From contig JAHBWY010000005.1 in the NCBI GenBank assembly GCA_019636735.1, forward strand, positions 255,880 to 319,879: 64,000 nt of DNA, in the 5' to 3' direction. The stretch is from Phycisphaeraceae bacterium (lineage in GTDB: Bacteria > Planctomycetota > Phycisphaerae > Phycisphaerales > SM1A02). Within the stretch, counting starts at the first letter, position 1. Every line of letters starts with the position of its first letter. The translations under genes were made by a program, and so were the position numbers. The notes beneath the pieces were generated by a model. That model was not told the origin of the DNA. It saw only the letters and a program-made list of their open reading frames with translations, and did no database searches. Shown here in pieces: positions 45,509 to 53,929 of this stretch.

Positions 45509-46335
45509 GGCGCCGAGGTTGCACGAAGGCGTCGCGTGGCGATTGCCACCGCGCGCAGCGATCGGTCGAATCCGATCGCGCGGCGGCCCAGTTCAACTGC
45601 GGCGACCAGTGCGGTGCCGGAGCCACAGCATGGATCGAGGACCGCACCGCCGCTCGGGCACGCGGCGCCGATCAGCACGCGGAGCAGCTCGAGCGGCTTC
45701 TGCGAGGGCCAACCGGTGCGCTCGAGCGCCATGTTGTTGAGCGAGGGAATGTCGAGCACATCGGTCGCCTTCTTCGGAGTGCCTGCCATGCGGCGACTTC
45801 GGCTTGGGACGCGCGGTGCGTCAAACCAATACGCCGAGCTCTTCGCGAAGAAGAGAATGTCGTCGTGCTTGCGGGCGAACGAACGGGGCCCCGACCCGCC
45901 GAGACCGTAAGTCCAGATGAGGTGATTCACGGCGTGCTCGGCACCGAAACACGCTTCGAGCTCGATCCAGAGGTGGTGACAGGTGCGCCAGTCGCAATGG
46001 ACCATGACGCTGCCGGTGGACTTCAGCACGCGATGCGCTTCATGCAGCAGCGACCGCATGAAGGTGAAGTAGGCGCCGCGATCAGGCCAGCGGTCATCGA
46101 AGCGATCGCTCGCCTCGCGGCCGCGCAGGATGCGCCCGGTGGCGAAAGGCGGGTCCATGTACACCAAGTCCACGCTCCCCGCAGGCTCTCGCCGCAGGAG
46201 TTCGATGGCATCGCCCTGATCAACTCGCCAGGAGGTGTTCGAGCTCACGCAGCGCGAAGCGTAGAAGATGCACCGCGGACTCGCGCGGCATGACCGCGGG
46301 GGCGCGACGGTCACGCGCTTCAGACGGTCGTCCAT
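45400..46335 (-). CDS. DNA methyltransferase, beta class, second orphan
   Basis: 311 residues from the ATG at 46335; a GTG at 46248, close to the conserved start WRVDQGDAIELLRR, is an equally good choice, and a GTG at 46368 is also open. VYMDPPFATGR is motif IV and LDPCCGSGTALVAA the SAM motif, again in beta-class order. HLIWTYGLGGSGPRSFARKH and PSLNNMALERTGWPSQKPLE are typical. The Arg/Lys-rich tail is coded by sequence antisense to purK (109 nt overlap). No endonuclease is nearby. Confidence 0.87.
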   Translation of the reverse strand: MDDRLKRVTVAPPRSCRASPRCIFYASRCVSSNTSWRVDQGDAIELLRREPAGSVDLVYMDPPFATGRILRGREASDRFDDRWPDRGAYFTFMRSLLHEAHRVLKSTGSVMVHCDWRTCHHLWIELEACFGAEHAVNHLIWTYGLGGSGPRSFARKHDDILFFAKSSAYWFDAPRVPSRSRRMAGTPKKATDVLDIPSLNNMALERTGWPSQKPLELLRVLIGAACPSGGAVLDPCCGSGTALVAAVELGRRAIGFDRSLRAVAIATRRLRATSAPQAEDAAAAIDSGAKRPSRRRKRSRATSRLGATVVK

Positions 46336-46466
46336 CGGTCGACGAGGACCCAGCAGCCGCACTGGCACGATCGATCGCGACAGTCGCGCGGTTGCTTGGG
46401 GCGCATCGGTCCGTTGGCGGATCCCATCGGCCGGGATCGCTCCTGCGCCAGAGTCGCCTCAGGCGA

Positions 46467-47459
46467 TCAGCTCGCTTCCGCTCGCGGATGGGCCTTGTCA
46501 TAGGCCTGCCGCATTCGGGCGCTCGTCAGATGCGTGTACACCTGCGTGCTCGAGAGCGACTGATGGCCAAGAAGCTCCTGCACGCTGCGCAGGTCGGCGC
46601 CATTGTCGAGCAGATGCGTGGCGAAGCTGTGCCGAATCGTGTGCGGGCTGATGTCGGGGTCGAGTCCGGCCTCGGTGAGGTACTTCGCCACCTTGCGGCG
46701 CACCGAGCGACTTGAGAGTCGCGTGCCACTCTTGTTGACGAAGAGAGGATCGCTGGCGGCCGAGCTCTTGCCCTCGGCGGCAAGCTCCGAGTCGAGCATC
46801 TGGGTGTAGTTGAGAAGGGCCTTCACCGCGTGGCTGCCCAGCGGTGCGACGCGCTCGCGACGCCCCTTGCCTCGAATGTGCACGCACGCACCCGGGGCGT
46901 TGAGATCGCCTCGATTGAGTCCGACCACTTCGCTCACGCGCATTCCGGTCGAGTAGAGCGTCTCAAGGATCGCGCGGTCGCGCGAGCCGAGCAGCTCGTT
47001 GTCGTTAGGTGCCGCCAGCAGCTTCTCGATCTGATCGACCGTGATCGCCTTGGGGAGGCGCTTCGCCTGCTTCGGTGTTCGAATGAGCACCATCGGGTTC
47101 GACTTGATCCAGCCGTTCCGCTCCGCCCATCGGTGGAAGGAGCGAAGGGTGGCGATTTTCCGCGCCATGGTGGCTGCGGAGTAGCCCTGCTCCGAGAGGC
47201 TCGCGAGGAAGCGACGGATCGCCTCGACATCGGCGGCGAGAAGGCGCTCGGTCAGGGTCTTTCCGCTCGCGTTGCCCCCCATCGGACGGGTGGCGGCGGC
47301 TTCAGCGGAGTTCTCCCAGGAGAGGCCGCTCTCCTTGGCAATGAAGTCCGTGTACTGCCGAAGGTCGAGGCCATAGCAGCGGCTCGTGTAAGGGCTGAAG
47401 TGGCGCTCGTCGGTGAGGTACGAGAGGAACTTTTCGACGACGGGAAGATTGGTGTGCAT
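46467..47459 (-). CDS. Tyrosine recombinase, XerC/XerD type
   Basis: 330 residues. The N-terminal core-binding domain (about 1-125) begins with VVEKFLSYLTDERHFSPYTS. The catalytic domain has Arg in TGMRVSEVVGLNRGD, Lys region GKGRRERVAPLG, HTIRHSFATHLL (His-x2-Arg), LGHQSLSSTQVYTHL with His and nucleophile Tyr. It could be the chromosome dimer resolution enzyme. An insert of about 30 residues near 50-75 (with TRPMGGNASG) is unusual. XerC and XerD cannot be told apart here. No attachment sites or mobile genes are adjacent. Confidence 0.9.
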   Translation of the reverse strand: MHTNLPVVEKFLSYLTDERHFSPYTSRCYGLDLRQYTDFIAKESGLSWENSAEAAATRPMGGNASGKTLTERLLAADVEAIRRFLASLSEQGYSAATMARKIATLRSFHRWAERNGWIKSNPMVLIRTPKQAKRLPKAITVDQIEKLLAAPNDNELLGSRDRAILETLYSTGMRVSEVVGLNRGDLNAPGACVHIRGKGRRERVAPLGSHAVKALLNYTQMLDSELAAEGKSSAASDPLFVNKSGTRLSSRSVRRKVAKYLTEAGLDPDISPHTIRHSFATHLLDNGADLRSVQELLGHQSLSSTQVYTHLTSARMRQAYDKAHPRAEAS

Positions 47460-47883
47460 GGCTTTTCCTCGCTCGGTCCGTGCCCACTGGGGCGATAACG
47501 CCTCCTAGCATCGGACGCTGGTCGACCCGACCTGAATCGAATCGCCAAGGTGAATGCAGATGGTTCGGGACCTCTCCTGCCGCATGGTGAAGATCACCCA
47601 AGGAGCCTCGATAACAATCGAGTTCCCGGCCACTGTTCTCCGGCTCAAACTATGACTCAGGGCGCAGAGTATGTACGGGGCAGCCCTTGACGGATCGATC
47701 TTTCGTGTTTTAGGACCCGTTCCTGGAGTGGTTTCAGGACTTGATCCGCCGGGCTTGAAGGCCTAGGCCGACCGGTCTCAAAGACCTGTCACGCAGACTC
47801 TTGCGCCTGTCGAATCGCCGCGACGGCGATCGTGCCAGCGTCCCAGTCCAGCCCGCTGGCGAGTCGGCTCAGCCTCGATCGCC
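47460..47883. other. 424-bp gap without a supported gene
   Basis: Between the recombinase start and the lipoprotein stop. It is less GC-rich than the surroundings in its middle. A short palindrome ATCGCCG-CGA-CGGCGAT occurs at 47814-47830 and a weak promoter-like TTGACG at 47687. No coding frame, tRNA or known RNA is recognised. A small RNA cannot be excluded. Confidence 0.55.
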
Positions 47884-48546
47884 TCACCGACGCGGTGCCG
47901 GAGGAGCAAGCGTCTCCAAGAGGCGTTTCAGGATCTCATGGCAGGCGAACTCGGAGTAGCGCTGCATGCTGACGAGGTAGATGTCCTCACCGTAGGAGCC
48001 ACCCGGCTCGTGTCGGGCCGCCGCGTACACCCGGAGGTTCGCAAGCACCGCGTGGTTACTAGAGTCGAATGAGCCGCTCGCTGCCGCCGCGGGTTGGTCG
48101 CCTCTGGCTGGAAGACCACTCGCAGGAATGACCACCCCGGGGCGCAGGTAGAGCTGCGCCGCAAGTGCCATGGTGGGCGGTGGATAGGGGTTCCATGCCG
48201 TAACAGTTCCCACCACGAGGCCATCGACGCCCATCGCTTCGCGCAGCCGGGCGGCATCTTGGTGGGTCAACACCGCCCGCATTCCCAGAATCTGCATGGT
48301 CGCCAGCGTTCTGTTGAGCGCGACACAGGAGAGACCACTCGACTCCTCGATGACCTTGACGAACTGGTCGGCCACCTGGGCACCATCGACGGTGGAGACG
48401 CCGCTCTCGTTGGAGAAGGGCACAACCGCCCAGATCTGGGGCTCCGGAAGCGGTGATCGAAGCACGATCGGATCGGCCAGTGGCGGCCGACTGTCACAAC
48501 CGAGGCCTGCCAGAGTCAGAAGGAGAAGAAGCCAGGACCATCGCAT
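47884..48546 (-). CDS. Lipoprotein with CsgG/FlgO-like N-terminal domain
   Basis: 220 residues from the ATG at 48546. WLLLLLTLAGLGC is a signal with lipobox. The mature part starts with QIWAVVPFSNESGVSTVDGA, and then QVADQFVKVIEESSGLSCVA and REAMGVDGLVVGTVTAWNP, a pattern shared by CsgG, FlgO and LpoB-like outer-membrane lipoproteins (alpha/beta, nucleotide-independent). A Pro-rich loop and a C-terminal region with SMQRYSEFACHEILKRLLET follow. The partner is not known. Single gene. Confidence 0.72.
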   Translation of the reverse strand: MRWSWLLLLLTLAGLGCDSRPPLADPIVLRSPLPEPQIWAVVPFSNESGVSTVDGAQVADQFVKVIEESSGLSCVALNRTLATMQILGMRAVLTHQDAARLREAMGVDGLVVGTVTAWNPYPPPTMALAAQLYLRPGVVIPASGLPARGDQPAAAASGSFDSSNHAVLANLRVYAAARHEPGGSYGEDIYLVSMQRYSEFACHEILKRLLETLAPPAPRR

Positions 48547-48831
48547 GCTCTCCCATATCGACCGCGCCGCGGCGAGGCGCACAAACACCGTGTGGTCTCC
48601 CGATCGACGGATCAGCACTTCTGGCCCGGCGTTGAGTTGCTGTGCTGAGGCCCCGCGCTGCGCCGCCGTTCTGAGCCCCTTCGCGGAGCCCCGCGCTCTG
48701 CCGCCGAGTGAAGAACTTCCGCAAATCCCCCTGACTAAGCTCCCGTGCCGCGGCGCCCCCAACCCGCTCCAGACACATCCCACGCCACGAATCGGCGGAA
48801 GTCGGCGTTGCCGCTACCATTGGGGATTCGC

Positions 48832-48904
48832 GATTGCGTAGCTCAGTCGGTAGAGCAGCGGACTTTTAATCCGCAGGTCCTGGGTTCGATCCCCAGCGCA
48901 ATCA
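48832..48904 (+). tRNA. tRNA-Lys (anticodon UUU)
   Basis: 73 nt. Acceptor GATTGCG pairs with CGCAATC, D arm GCTC/GAGC, anticodon stem GCGGA/TCCGC with loop CTTTTAA (anticodon TTT at 48865-48867), T arm CTGGG-TTCGATC-CCCAG, discriminator A at 48904. CCA is not encoded. It lies 53 bp upstream of the SNF2 gene on the same strand. Confidence 0.98.
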
Positions 48905-48957
48905 CTGGGGTTCCAAGACCGACCCCCTCCCGGTCGGAGTCCAGAGTCGTTCCTTTC

Positions 48958-51900
48958 ATGCTCGTTCTCCACGCCAACTGGCACGCCGACCGCCTTCACC
49001 TCTGGATGGAATCGCTCGATGCGGCGAGAGAGGCCATCGCGGCGCCGCCGCGCCAGGGTGGCGGTGTAGCGACGACCGCCGTACACCCCTTCGCGGTGGC
49101 GGCTGATCGGGTGCGTGCCGCGCTCCTCGACCACGGCCTCTCGATCGAGGCGGATCCCGAACCCGGAACACTCGCTCTGCTCCTGCCTCACCTCGGCGAC
49201 GAACTGCCGGCAGCCAGCGATCGGCTCGCCGCCTATCTCGATCAGGATCTCGAAGGCGACCTCGACCTGCGGCTTGAGTCGACGACTGTTCCCGCGCTCA
49301 CGCTTGCACCGCTCGCCGCCCTGCGCACGCTTTCGGACCTTCACTCCTTTCAGGGCGGCGAACGCCTGGTGCTGGGTCATGAATTGCGCTTCTGGATGGC
49401 GGTCGCTCGATTCGTCGTGGAGCTTGTCAGCGATCAGCGCGTGGTCCCGACCGTGACGCCCGTCGGCGAACACGGCATGGTCGGCGCGTGGCGCCCGTGG
49501 CTGCACGACTCGGACATGGCGGAGCGAGCGGCGGCGCTGGCCGCGGGCATGCCAGCCATCGCGCGCGCGGTGGAAGAGTGTGATCGCGCCGACGGCGCGG
49601 CGTTGCTCGAGTCGGCGATGGGTACGCTCACCGACTCGATCATTCGCGAGGCGCTGATCGCAGAGCAGTACATCGAGGCGATTGACGGCGTGGACCGCAC
49701 CGCCGATCCACACGCCGCGTGGCTCGCGTCGCTTCTCGATCGAGAATCGCGCATCGATGACCCCGCAGGCGAGGGCCGCCTGCTGCGGTTGTCGCGACAG
49801 TGGCTCCACCAACTCGATGACCCAGGGGAAGAGCGCTCCCTTCGCCTGCTGCTTGAACTGCATGAGCCGGAGTCGGCGCTCGCGGACGGCGGCGCCGAGG
49901 CGGTCGCGTGGCGACTCTCCTTCAGCCTGATCAGCATGGACTCTCCGCCGAGCGTGATGCCTGCGGAGGAGATCTGGCATGACGCAAGCGGCCGCGCCGG
50001 AACGCGCCGAGCGGCGGCGGCGGAACCACTCTCGGAGATGCTCCTCACCGAGCTCGGCCGCGTCAGCCGTCTCTATCCGAAACTCGAGGAGGCACTCGCC
50101 TCGGGCGAGCCGTCGGGCCTCGATCTCGAGACGAACGAGGCGTACACCTTCCTCAGGGAGATGATGCCGCTCCTCGAAGAGTCGGGGATCAAGGTCCTCG
50201 CACCCGAGTGGTGGGGCCAGCCCACAAGCCGACTCGGTGCGCGACTGCTCATCGAGAGTGAGGATCTTCCTGATGAGGCACTTCGGCTCACCGACGCGCA
50301 GGCGTCGCGCTTCGGACTGTCGAGCCTGGTGCGCTACTCGTGGCAGATCGCCGTGGGCGACCAGCCGCTCACCATGGAGGCCTTTCAGTCGCTCACGCGC
50401 AGTGGTGCGCCGCTGGTGCGCATCGCCGGGCGATGGGTGGAGATCCGGCGCGAGGATCTCGAAGGCGGCCTTCGTTTCCTGCGCGAGAACCCCGGCGGCG
50501 AAGTGTCGCTGCTCGATGCGCTGCGCTTGGCGCATGGCGCGAGCTCGATCGGCGGCGATGGCACCGGCCGCGGCGGAGGCCTGCATGTCCTCGGACTCGA
50601 CGCTCGAGGTTGGGTCGCCGAAATCTTCGGTCCCGTCGATGCCACCGATCGCCTGAAATCGCTGCCTCAGCCCACGAGATTCCAAGGACAGCTCCGCCCC
50701 TACCAGCTCGCCGGGCTCTCGTGGATGGCGTTTCTCGATCGCTTCGGTCTTGGCGCCTGCCTCGCCGACGACATGGGTCTTGGCAAGACCATCCAGTTGA
50801 TTTCGCTCTTGCAGATGGAGCGCGAGCGCGCGGCCGAGGGCGAGCGGGTGGGCCCGACCCTGATCGTGGCTCCGATGAGCGTGCTGGGCAACTGGCATCG
50901 CGAGCTGACGCGATTCGCGCCGGAACTGGTCGTGCATGTTCACCACGGTCTCGATCGGCCGCAGGGCGAAGACTTCGAGCGCATCGCGGCGAGAACCGAT
51001 GTCGTCATCACCACCTACGCCCTCGTCACGCGCGACCGAGAGACGCTGGCGACCATCGAGTGGCGCCGCGTGGCGCTCGATGAGGCGCAGCACATCAAGA
51101 ATCCGCCGACCAAGCAGACGGCCGCCATTCGAAGCTTGAAGGCCCGACATCGCATTGCGCTCACGGGTACGCCGGTCGAGAACAGGCTCAGCGAACTCTG
51201 GTCCATCATGGAGTTCTGCGCACCCGGCTATCTCGGTGCCGCCAACGATTTCCAGCGCCGCTTCGCGGTTCCCATCGAGCGCCACCGCGATCGAGAGCGA
51301 GCCGAGCGCCTGAAGCAGCTCGTGCGTCCCTTCATCCTGCGACGGCTCAAGACTGATCCGAAGGTCATCACCGATCTGCCGTCGCTGGTCGAGTCTCGCC
51401 AGCATGTGCCGCTCACCAGCGAGCAGGCGACGCTCTATGACGCGGTCGTCGAGGACATGCTCAAGCGCGTCGATCGCGCCGAGGGCATTCGCCGACGCGG
51501 GCTCGTCCTTTCGGCGCTCGTCAAGCTCAAGCAGATCTGCAATCACCCCGCCCATTACTTGCGCGAGGGGATCGCCGCCAAGGACGATGCCGATGAGATC
51601 GGGTCCGAAGGCATCGCCGTCGACGATGAGGCGCTTGCTGGTGGCGCAGCAGTCCCTGCCTCGCCGGAGGCCAGCGGGCGCAACGCTTCAACGCCACGCT
51701 CGGCTGCCGACGCGCCCGCAGCGCCTGTGGCGCCTTCAGAAGGCCACGAGGCCGGCAACGGGCTCGTGACGAATGGCGCCGTTGTCCGCGGTGCGCTGCC
51801 GATGAGCGCTAGGAGCGGCAAGAGCACGCGCCTCGTTCAGATGCTCGATGAACTGCTGGCGGCTGGCGACCGCGCGCTGATTTTCACGCAGTATCGCCAG

Positions 51901-52362
51901 ATGGGCCACCTGCTCGTGTCGATGATCCGCCGCGAGCTCGACACCGAGGCGCTCTTCCTGCATGGCGGCACACCGCAGGGGCGCCGCGATCAGCTCGTCG
52001 ATCGCTTCCAGTCGGGCGACCCCGCCTGTCCCATCTTTGTGCTCTCACTGAAGGCCGGCGGAGTGGGGCTCAACCTGACTGCGGCCAACCATGTCTTCCA
52101 CTATGACCGCTGGTGGAACCCCGCCGTCGAGAATCAGGCGACCGATCGCGCGTTCCGCATCGGCCAGATGCGCAGCGTGAATGTCCACAAGATGATCTCC
52201 TCGGGCACGCTCGAGGAGCGCATCGACCAGATGATTGAGCAGAAGACTGAACTTGCGGCGCAGATCATCGGTTCGGGCGAGGCGTGGCTCACCGAGCTCT
52301 CCACCGGTCAATTGCGCGACCTCCTTTCGCTTCGCCACGGGGCATTGGAGATCGGCGCGTGA
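48958..52362 (+). CDS. SNF2-family helicase (HepA-like) with long N-terminal domain
   Basis: 1134 residues from the ATG at 48958 (the frame is open upstream through the tRNA, which is not coding). Residues 1 to about 570 are a large N-terminal region of the kind found in SWIM-associated bacterial SNF2 proteins. The motor starts at FQGQLRPYQLAGLSWMAFLD, with DDMGLGKTIQ near 604-613 (Walker A), LDEAQHIKN (DExH box), LTGTPVENRLSELWS, then lobe 2 with LNLTAANHVFHYDRWWNPAV and ATDRAFRIGQ. An Ala/Pro/Ser-rich linker of about 60 residues lies between lobes. It should translocate on double-stranded DNA or remodel RNA polymerase complexes. Confidence 0.93.
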   Translation: MLVLHANWHADRLHLWMESLDAAREAIAAPPRQGGGVATTAVHPFAVAADRVRAALLDHGLSIEADPEPGTLALLLPHLGDELPAASDRLAAYLDQDLEGDLDLRLESTTVPALTLAPLAALRTLSDLHSFQGGERLVLGHELRFWMAVARFVVELVSDQRVVPTVTPVGEHGMVGAWRPWLHDSDMAERAAALAAGMPAIARAVEECDRADGAALLESAMGTLTDSIIREALIAEQYIEAIDGVDRTADPHAAWLASLLDRESRIDDPAGEGRLLRLSRQWLHQLDDPGEERSLRLLLELHEPESALADGGAEAVAWRLSFSLISMDSPPSVMPAEEIWHDASGRAGTRRAAAAEPLSEMLLTELGRVSRLYPKLEEALASGEPSGLDLETNEAYTFLREMMPLLEESGIKVLAPEWWGQPTSRLGARLLIESEDLPDEALRLTDAQASRFGLSSLVRYSWQIAVGDQPLTMEAFQSLTRSGAPLVRIAGRWVEIRREDLEGGLRFLRENPGGEVSLLDALRLAHGASSIGGDGTGRGGGLHVLGLDARGWVAEIFGPVDATDRLKSLPQPTRFQGQLRPYQLAGLSWMAFLDRFGLGACLADDMGLGKTIQLISLLQMERERAAEGERVGPTLIVAPMSVLGNWHRELTRFAPELVVHVHHGLDRPQGEDFERIAARTDVVITTYALVTRDRETLATIEWRRVALDEAQHIKNPPTKQTAAIRSLKARHRIALTGTPVENRLSELWSIMEFCAPGYLGAANDFQRRFAVPIERHRDRERAERLKQLVRPFILRRLKTDPKVITDLPSLVESRQHVPLTSEQATLYDAVVEDMLKRVDRAEGIRRRGLVLSALVKLKQICNHPAHYLREGIAAKDDADEIGSEGIAVDDEALAGGAAVPASPEASGRNASTPRSAADAPAAPVAPSEGHEAGNGLVTNGAVVRGALPMSARSGKSTRLVQMLDELLAAGDRALIFTQYRQMGHLLVSMIRRELDTEALFLHGGTPQGRRDQLVDRFQSGDPACPIFVLSLKAGGVGLNLTAANHVFHYDRWWNPAVENQATDRAFRIGQMRSVNVHKMISSGTLEERIDQMIEQKTELAAQIIGSGEAWLTELSTGQLRDLLSLRHGALEIGA

Positions 52363-53288
52363 ATGCACCCGATCGAACGCCGCGACGAGCGGAGGGACCG
52401 CGCCGAGTCCGGCACGGCATCCGGCTGAAGCGCAAGGATGGCATCGATGCGCTGCCTGAGCATGCGCGTCGCTGGCTGGAACTGGCCACCGAGGGCGCCG
52501 GCCCCGGCGCGCGGCTCCTCGGCATGGAGTACGCCATTGCCGGGCAGGTGGCCTCATTCTCGATCGTGCCCGGCGCGGTCGAGGCGCTCGTCCAAGGTCG
52601 ATCACCGCGCCCCTACCCCGTGCGCATCGAGTCGCGCGTTCTTGATCGCGAACAGTGGGACAGCGTGGTGCAGGCGATGGCGCGCGAAGCGATCTTCGCG
52701 GCGAAGCTTCTCTCGGGAACCCTGCCTTCCACGATCGAGGTGCCCTTTGTAGCTGCGGGGTGCACGCTTCTCCCGGCTTCGGCGTCGGAACTCGTGGCGA
52801 CCTGTCCCTGCGGTGAACCGCTGCCATGCAAGCACATCGTCGCGACCGCGACGCTGGTGGCGGAGCGCCTCGAAGTGGACCCGCCCATGTTGCTCACGCT
52901 GCGAGGTCTTCCGTCGGAGAAGCTTCTCGAGCGCCTCCAGCAGGCGCGAGCGCTCATCTCCGCGTCGGGCGCGGGCCCATCGGCGCCGGCTCGCAGCGCG
53001 CCGCGCTCAAGCGGCGCGGGGAGCATTCGCACCTCGTCGGCACTGCCGCCGATTGAGAGTTCTCTCCATGACTTCTGGCGTCCGGGCAGGTCCCTCGCCG
53101 AGTTCGAGGCCATGCCGCCGGGCCACCATGCGCCGCACGCGCTGCTGCGCCGACTCGGCCCCTCGCCCATCGGCGGGCGCTTCCCCTTGGTGGGATTGCT
53201 CGCCAGCGCCTACGACACCATCCGCGCCGCCGGCCTGCGCTGGCGCGAGCGTTGCGATGGAACCTCCTCCGAGAGAGAGATCTCATGA
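52359..53288 (+). CDS. SWIM zinc-finger protein
   Basis: 309 residues from the GTG at 52359, which overlaps the SNF2 stop (GTGA). [11 protein letters not shown] near residue 149 is the SWIM motif (CxCx-n-CxH). Upstream [20 protein letters not shown] and [12 protein letters not shown] fit the usual flanks, and the C-terminal half is Ser/Pro-rich then helical. SWIM proteins accompany SNF2 helicases across bacteria and probably bind DNA or the helicase. Its own stop overlaps the pyrophosphatase start by 4 nt. Confidence 0.88.
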   Translation: MNAPDRTPRRAEGPRRVRHGIRLKRKDGIDALPEHARRWLELATEGAGPGARLLGMEYAIAGQVASFSIVPGAVEALVQGRSPRPYPVRIESRVLDREQWDSVVQAMAREAIFAAKLLSGTLPSTIEVPFVAAGCTLLPASASELVATCPCGEPLPCKHIVATATLVAERLEVDPPMLLTLRGLPSEKLLERLQQARALISASGAGPSAPARSAPRSSGAGSIRTSSALPPIESSLHDFWRPGRSLAEFEAMPPGHHAPHALLRRLGPSPIGGRFPLVGLLASAYDTIRAAGLRWRERCDGTSSEREIS

Positions 53289-53917
53289 ACGCCTACCAGG
53301 CCTTTCGACCTCATCCCTGGCATGGACTGTCCGCGGGCCCGGAGCCACCCTCGCGCGTGCATGCCTTTGTTGAGATCACGCCCTTCGATCTGGTGAAGTA
53401 CGAAGTCGACAAGGCGAGCGGCTACCTGCGGGTCGATCGTCCGCAACGGTCGAGCGCCACTCCCCCCACCATCTATGGCTTCATTCCGCGCACCCTGTGT
53501 GGACGCAGGGTCGCGGCTCTCGCGGGAACCACGCGAAGTGACGGCGACCCCCTCGATGTCTGCGTGCTCTCAGAGCGTCCGATCGATCGCGCGGAAATCA
53601 TCCTGGATGTCCATGTCGTCGGCGGGCTCCTGATGATCGATCGTGATGAAGCCGACGACAAGATCGTCGCGGTCCTGCGCGAGGACGCCATCTGGGCACA
53701 GGCGCGCGATCTCTCCGATCTTCCGCCGGCCCTGGTGGAGCGCTTGCAGCACTACTTCGCCACCTACAAGCTGCGGCCGGGAGAGCCGCCGCGCACGGAG
53801 ATCCGCGCGATGTATGGCCGTGAGCGGGCACTCGATGTCGTCCGCGCCGCGCTCGCGGACTACTCCGACTCCTGGGGCGGCGGATCGTCCTACGGCGGTC
53901 CCTCCGCCGTCGCGTGA
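53285..53917 (+). CDS. ppa: Inorganic pyrophosphatase (family I type)
   Basis: 210 residues from the ATG at 53285. Family features: [30 protein letters not shown], and the metal site [15 protein letters not shown]. Then [20 protein letters not shown] and [14 protein letters not shown]. It cleaves pyrophosphate to drive biosynthesis, in the cytoplasm. Coupled by 4-nt overlap to the SWIM gene. The Gly/Ser-rich C-terminus is an addition. Confidence 0.93.
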   Translation: MNAYQAFRPHPWHGLSAGPEPPSRVHAFVEITPFDLVKYEVDKASGYLRVDRPQRSSATPPTIYGFIPRTLCGRRVAALAGTTRSDGDPLDVCVLSERPIDRAEIILDVHVVGGLLMIDRDEADDKIVAVLREDAIWAQARDLSDLPPALVERLQHYFATYKLRPGEPPRTEIRAMYGRERALDVVRAALADYSDSWGGGSSYGGPSAVA

Positions 53918-53929
53918 GGCGAGGCACGG

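Noticed and set aside
46467..47459. Integrase of a mobile element
   Set aside because: No attachment repeats, tRNA insertion, or phage or plasmid genes flank it; it looks like a housekeeping Xer recombinase.
47687..47715. Promoter with TTGACG, 17 bp, TTAGGA
   Set aside because: The -10 is poor, and transcription would run antisense through the lipoprotein gene with no recognised product.
48814..51555. A 913-codon open frame on the minus strand across the SNF2 gene and the tRNA
   Set aside because: It is antisense to clear SNF2 motifs, contains no family motif, runs over tRNA-Lys, and is rich in Arg/His/Glu as expected from the complement of GC-rich coding DNA.
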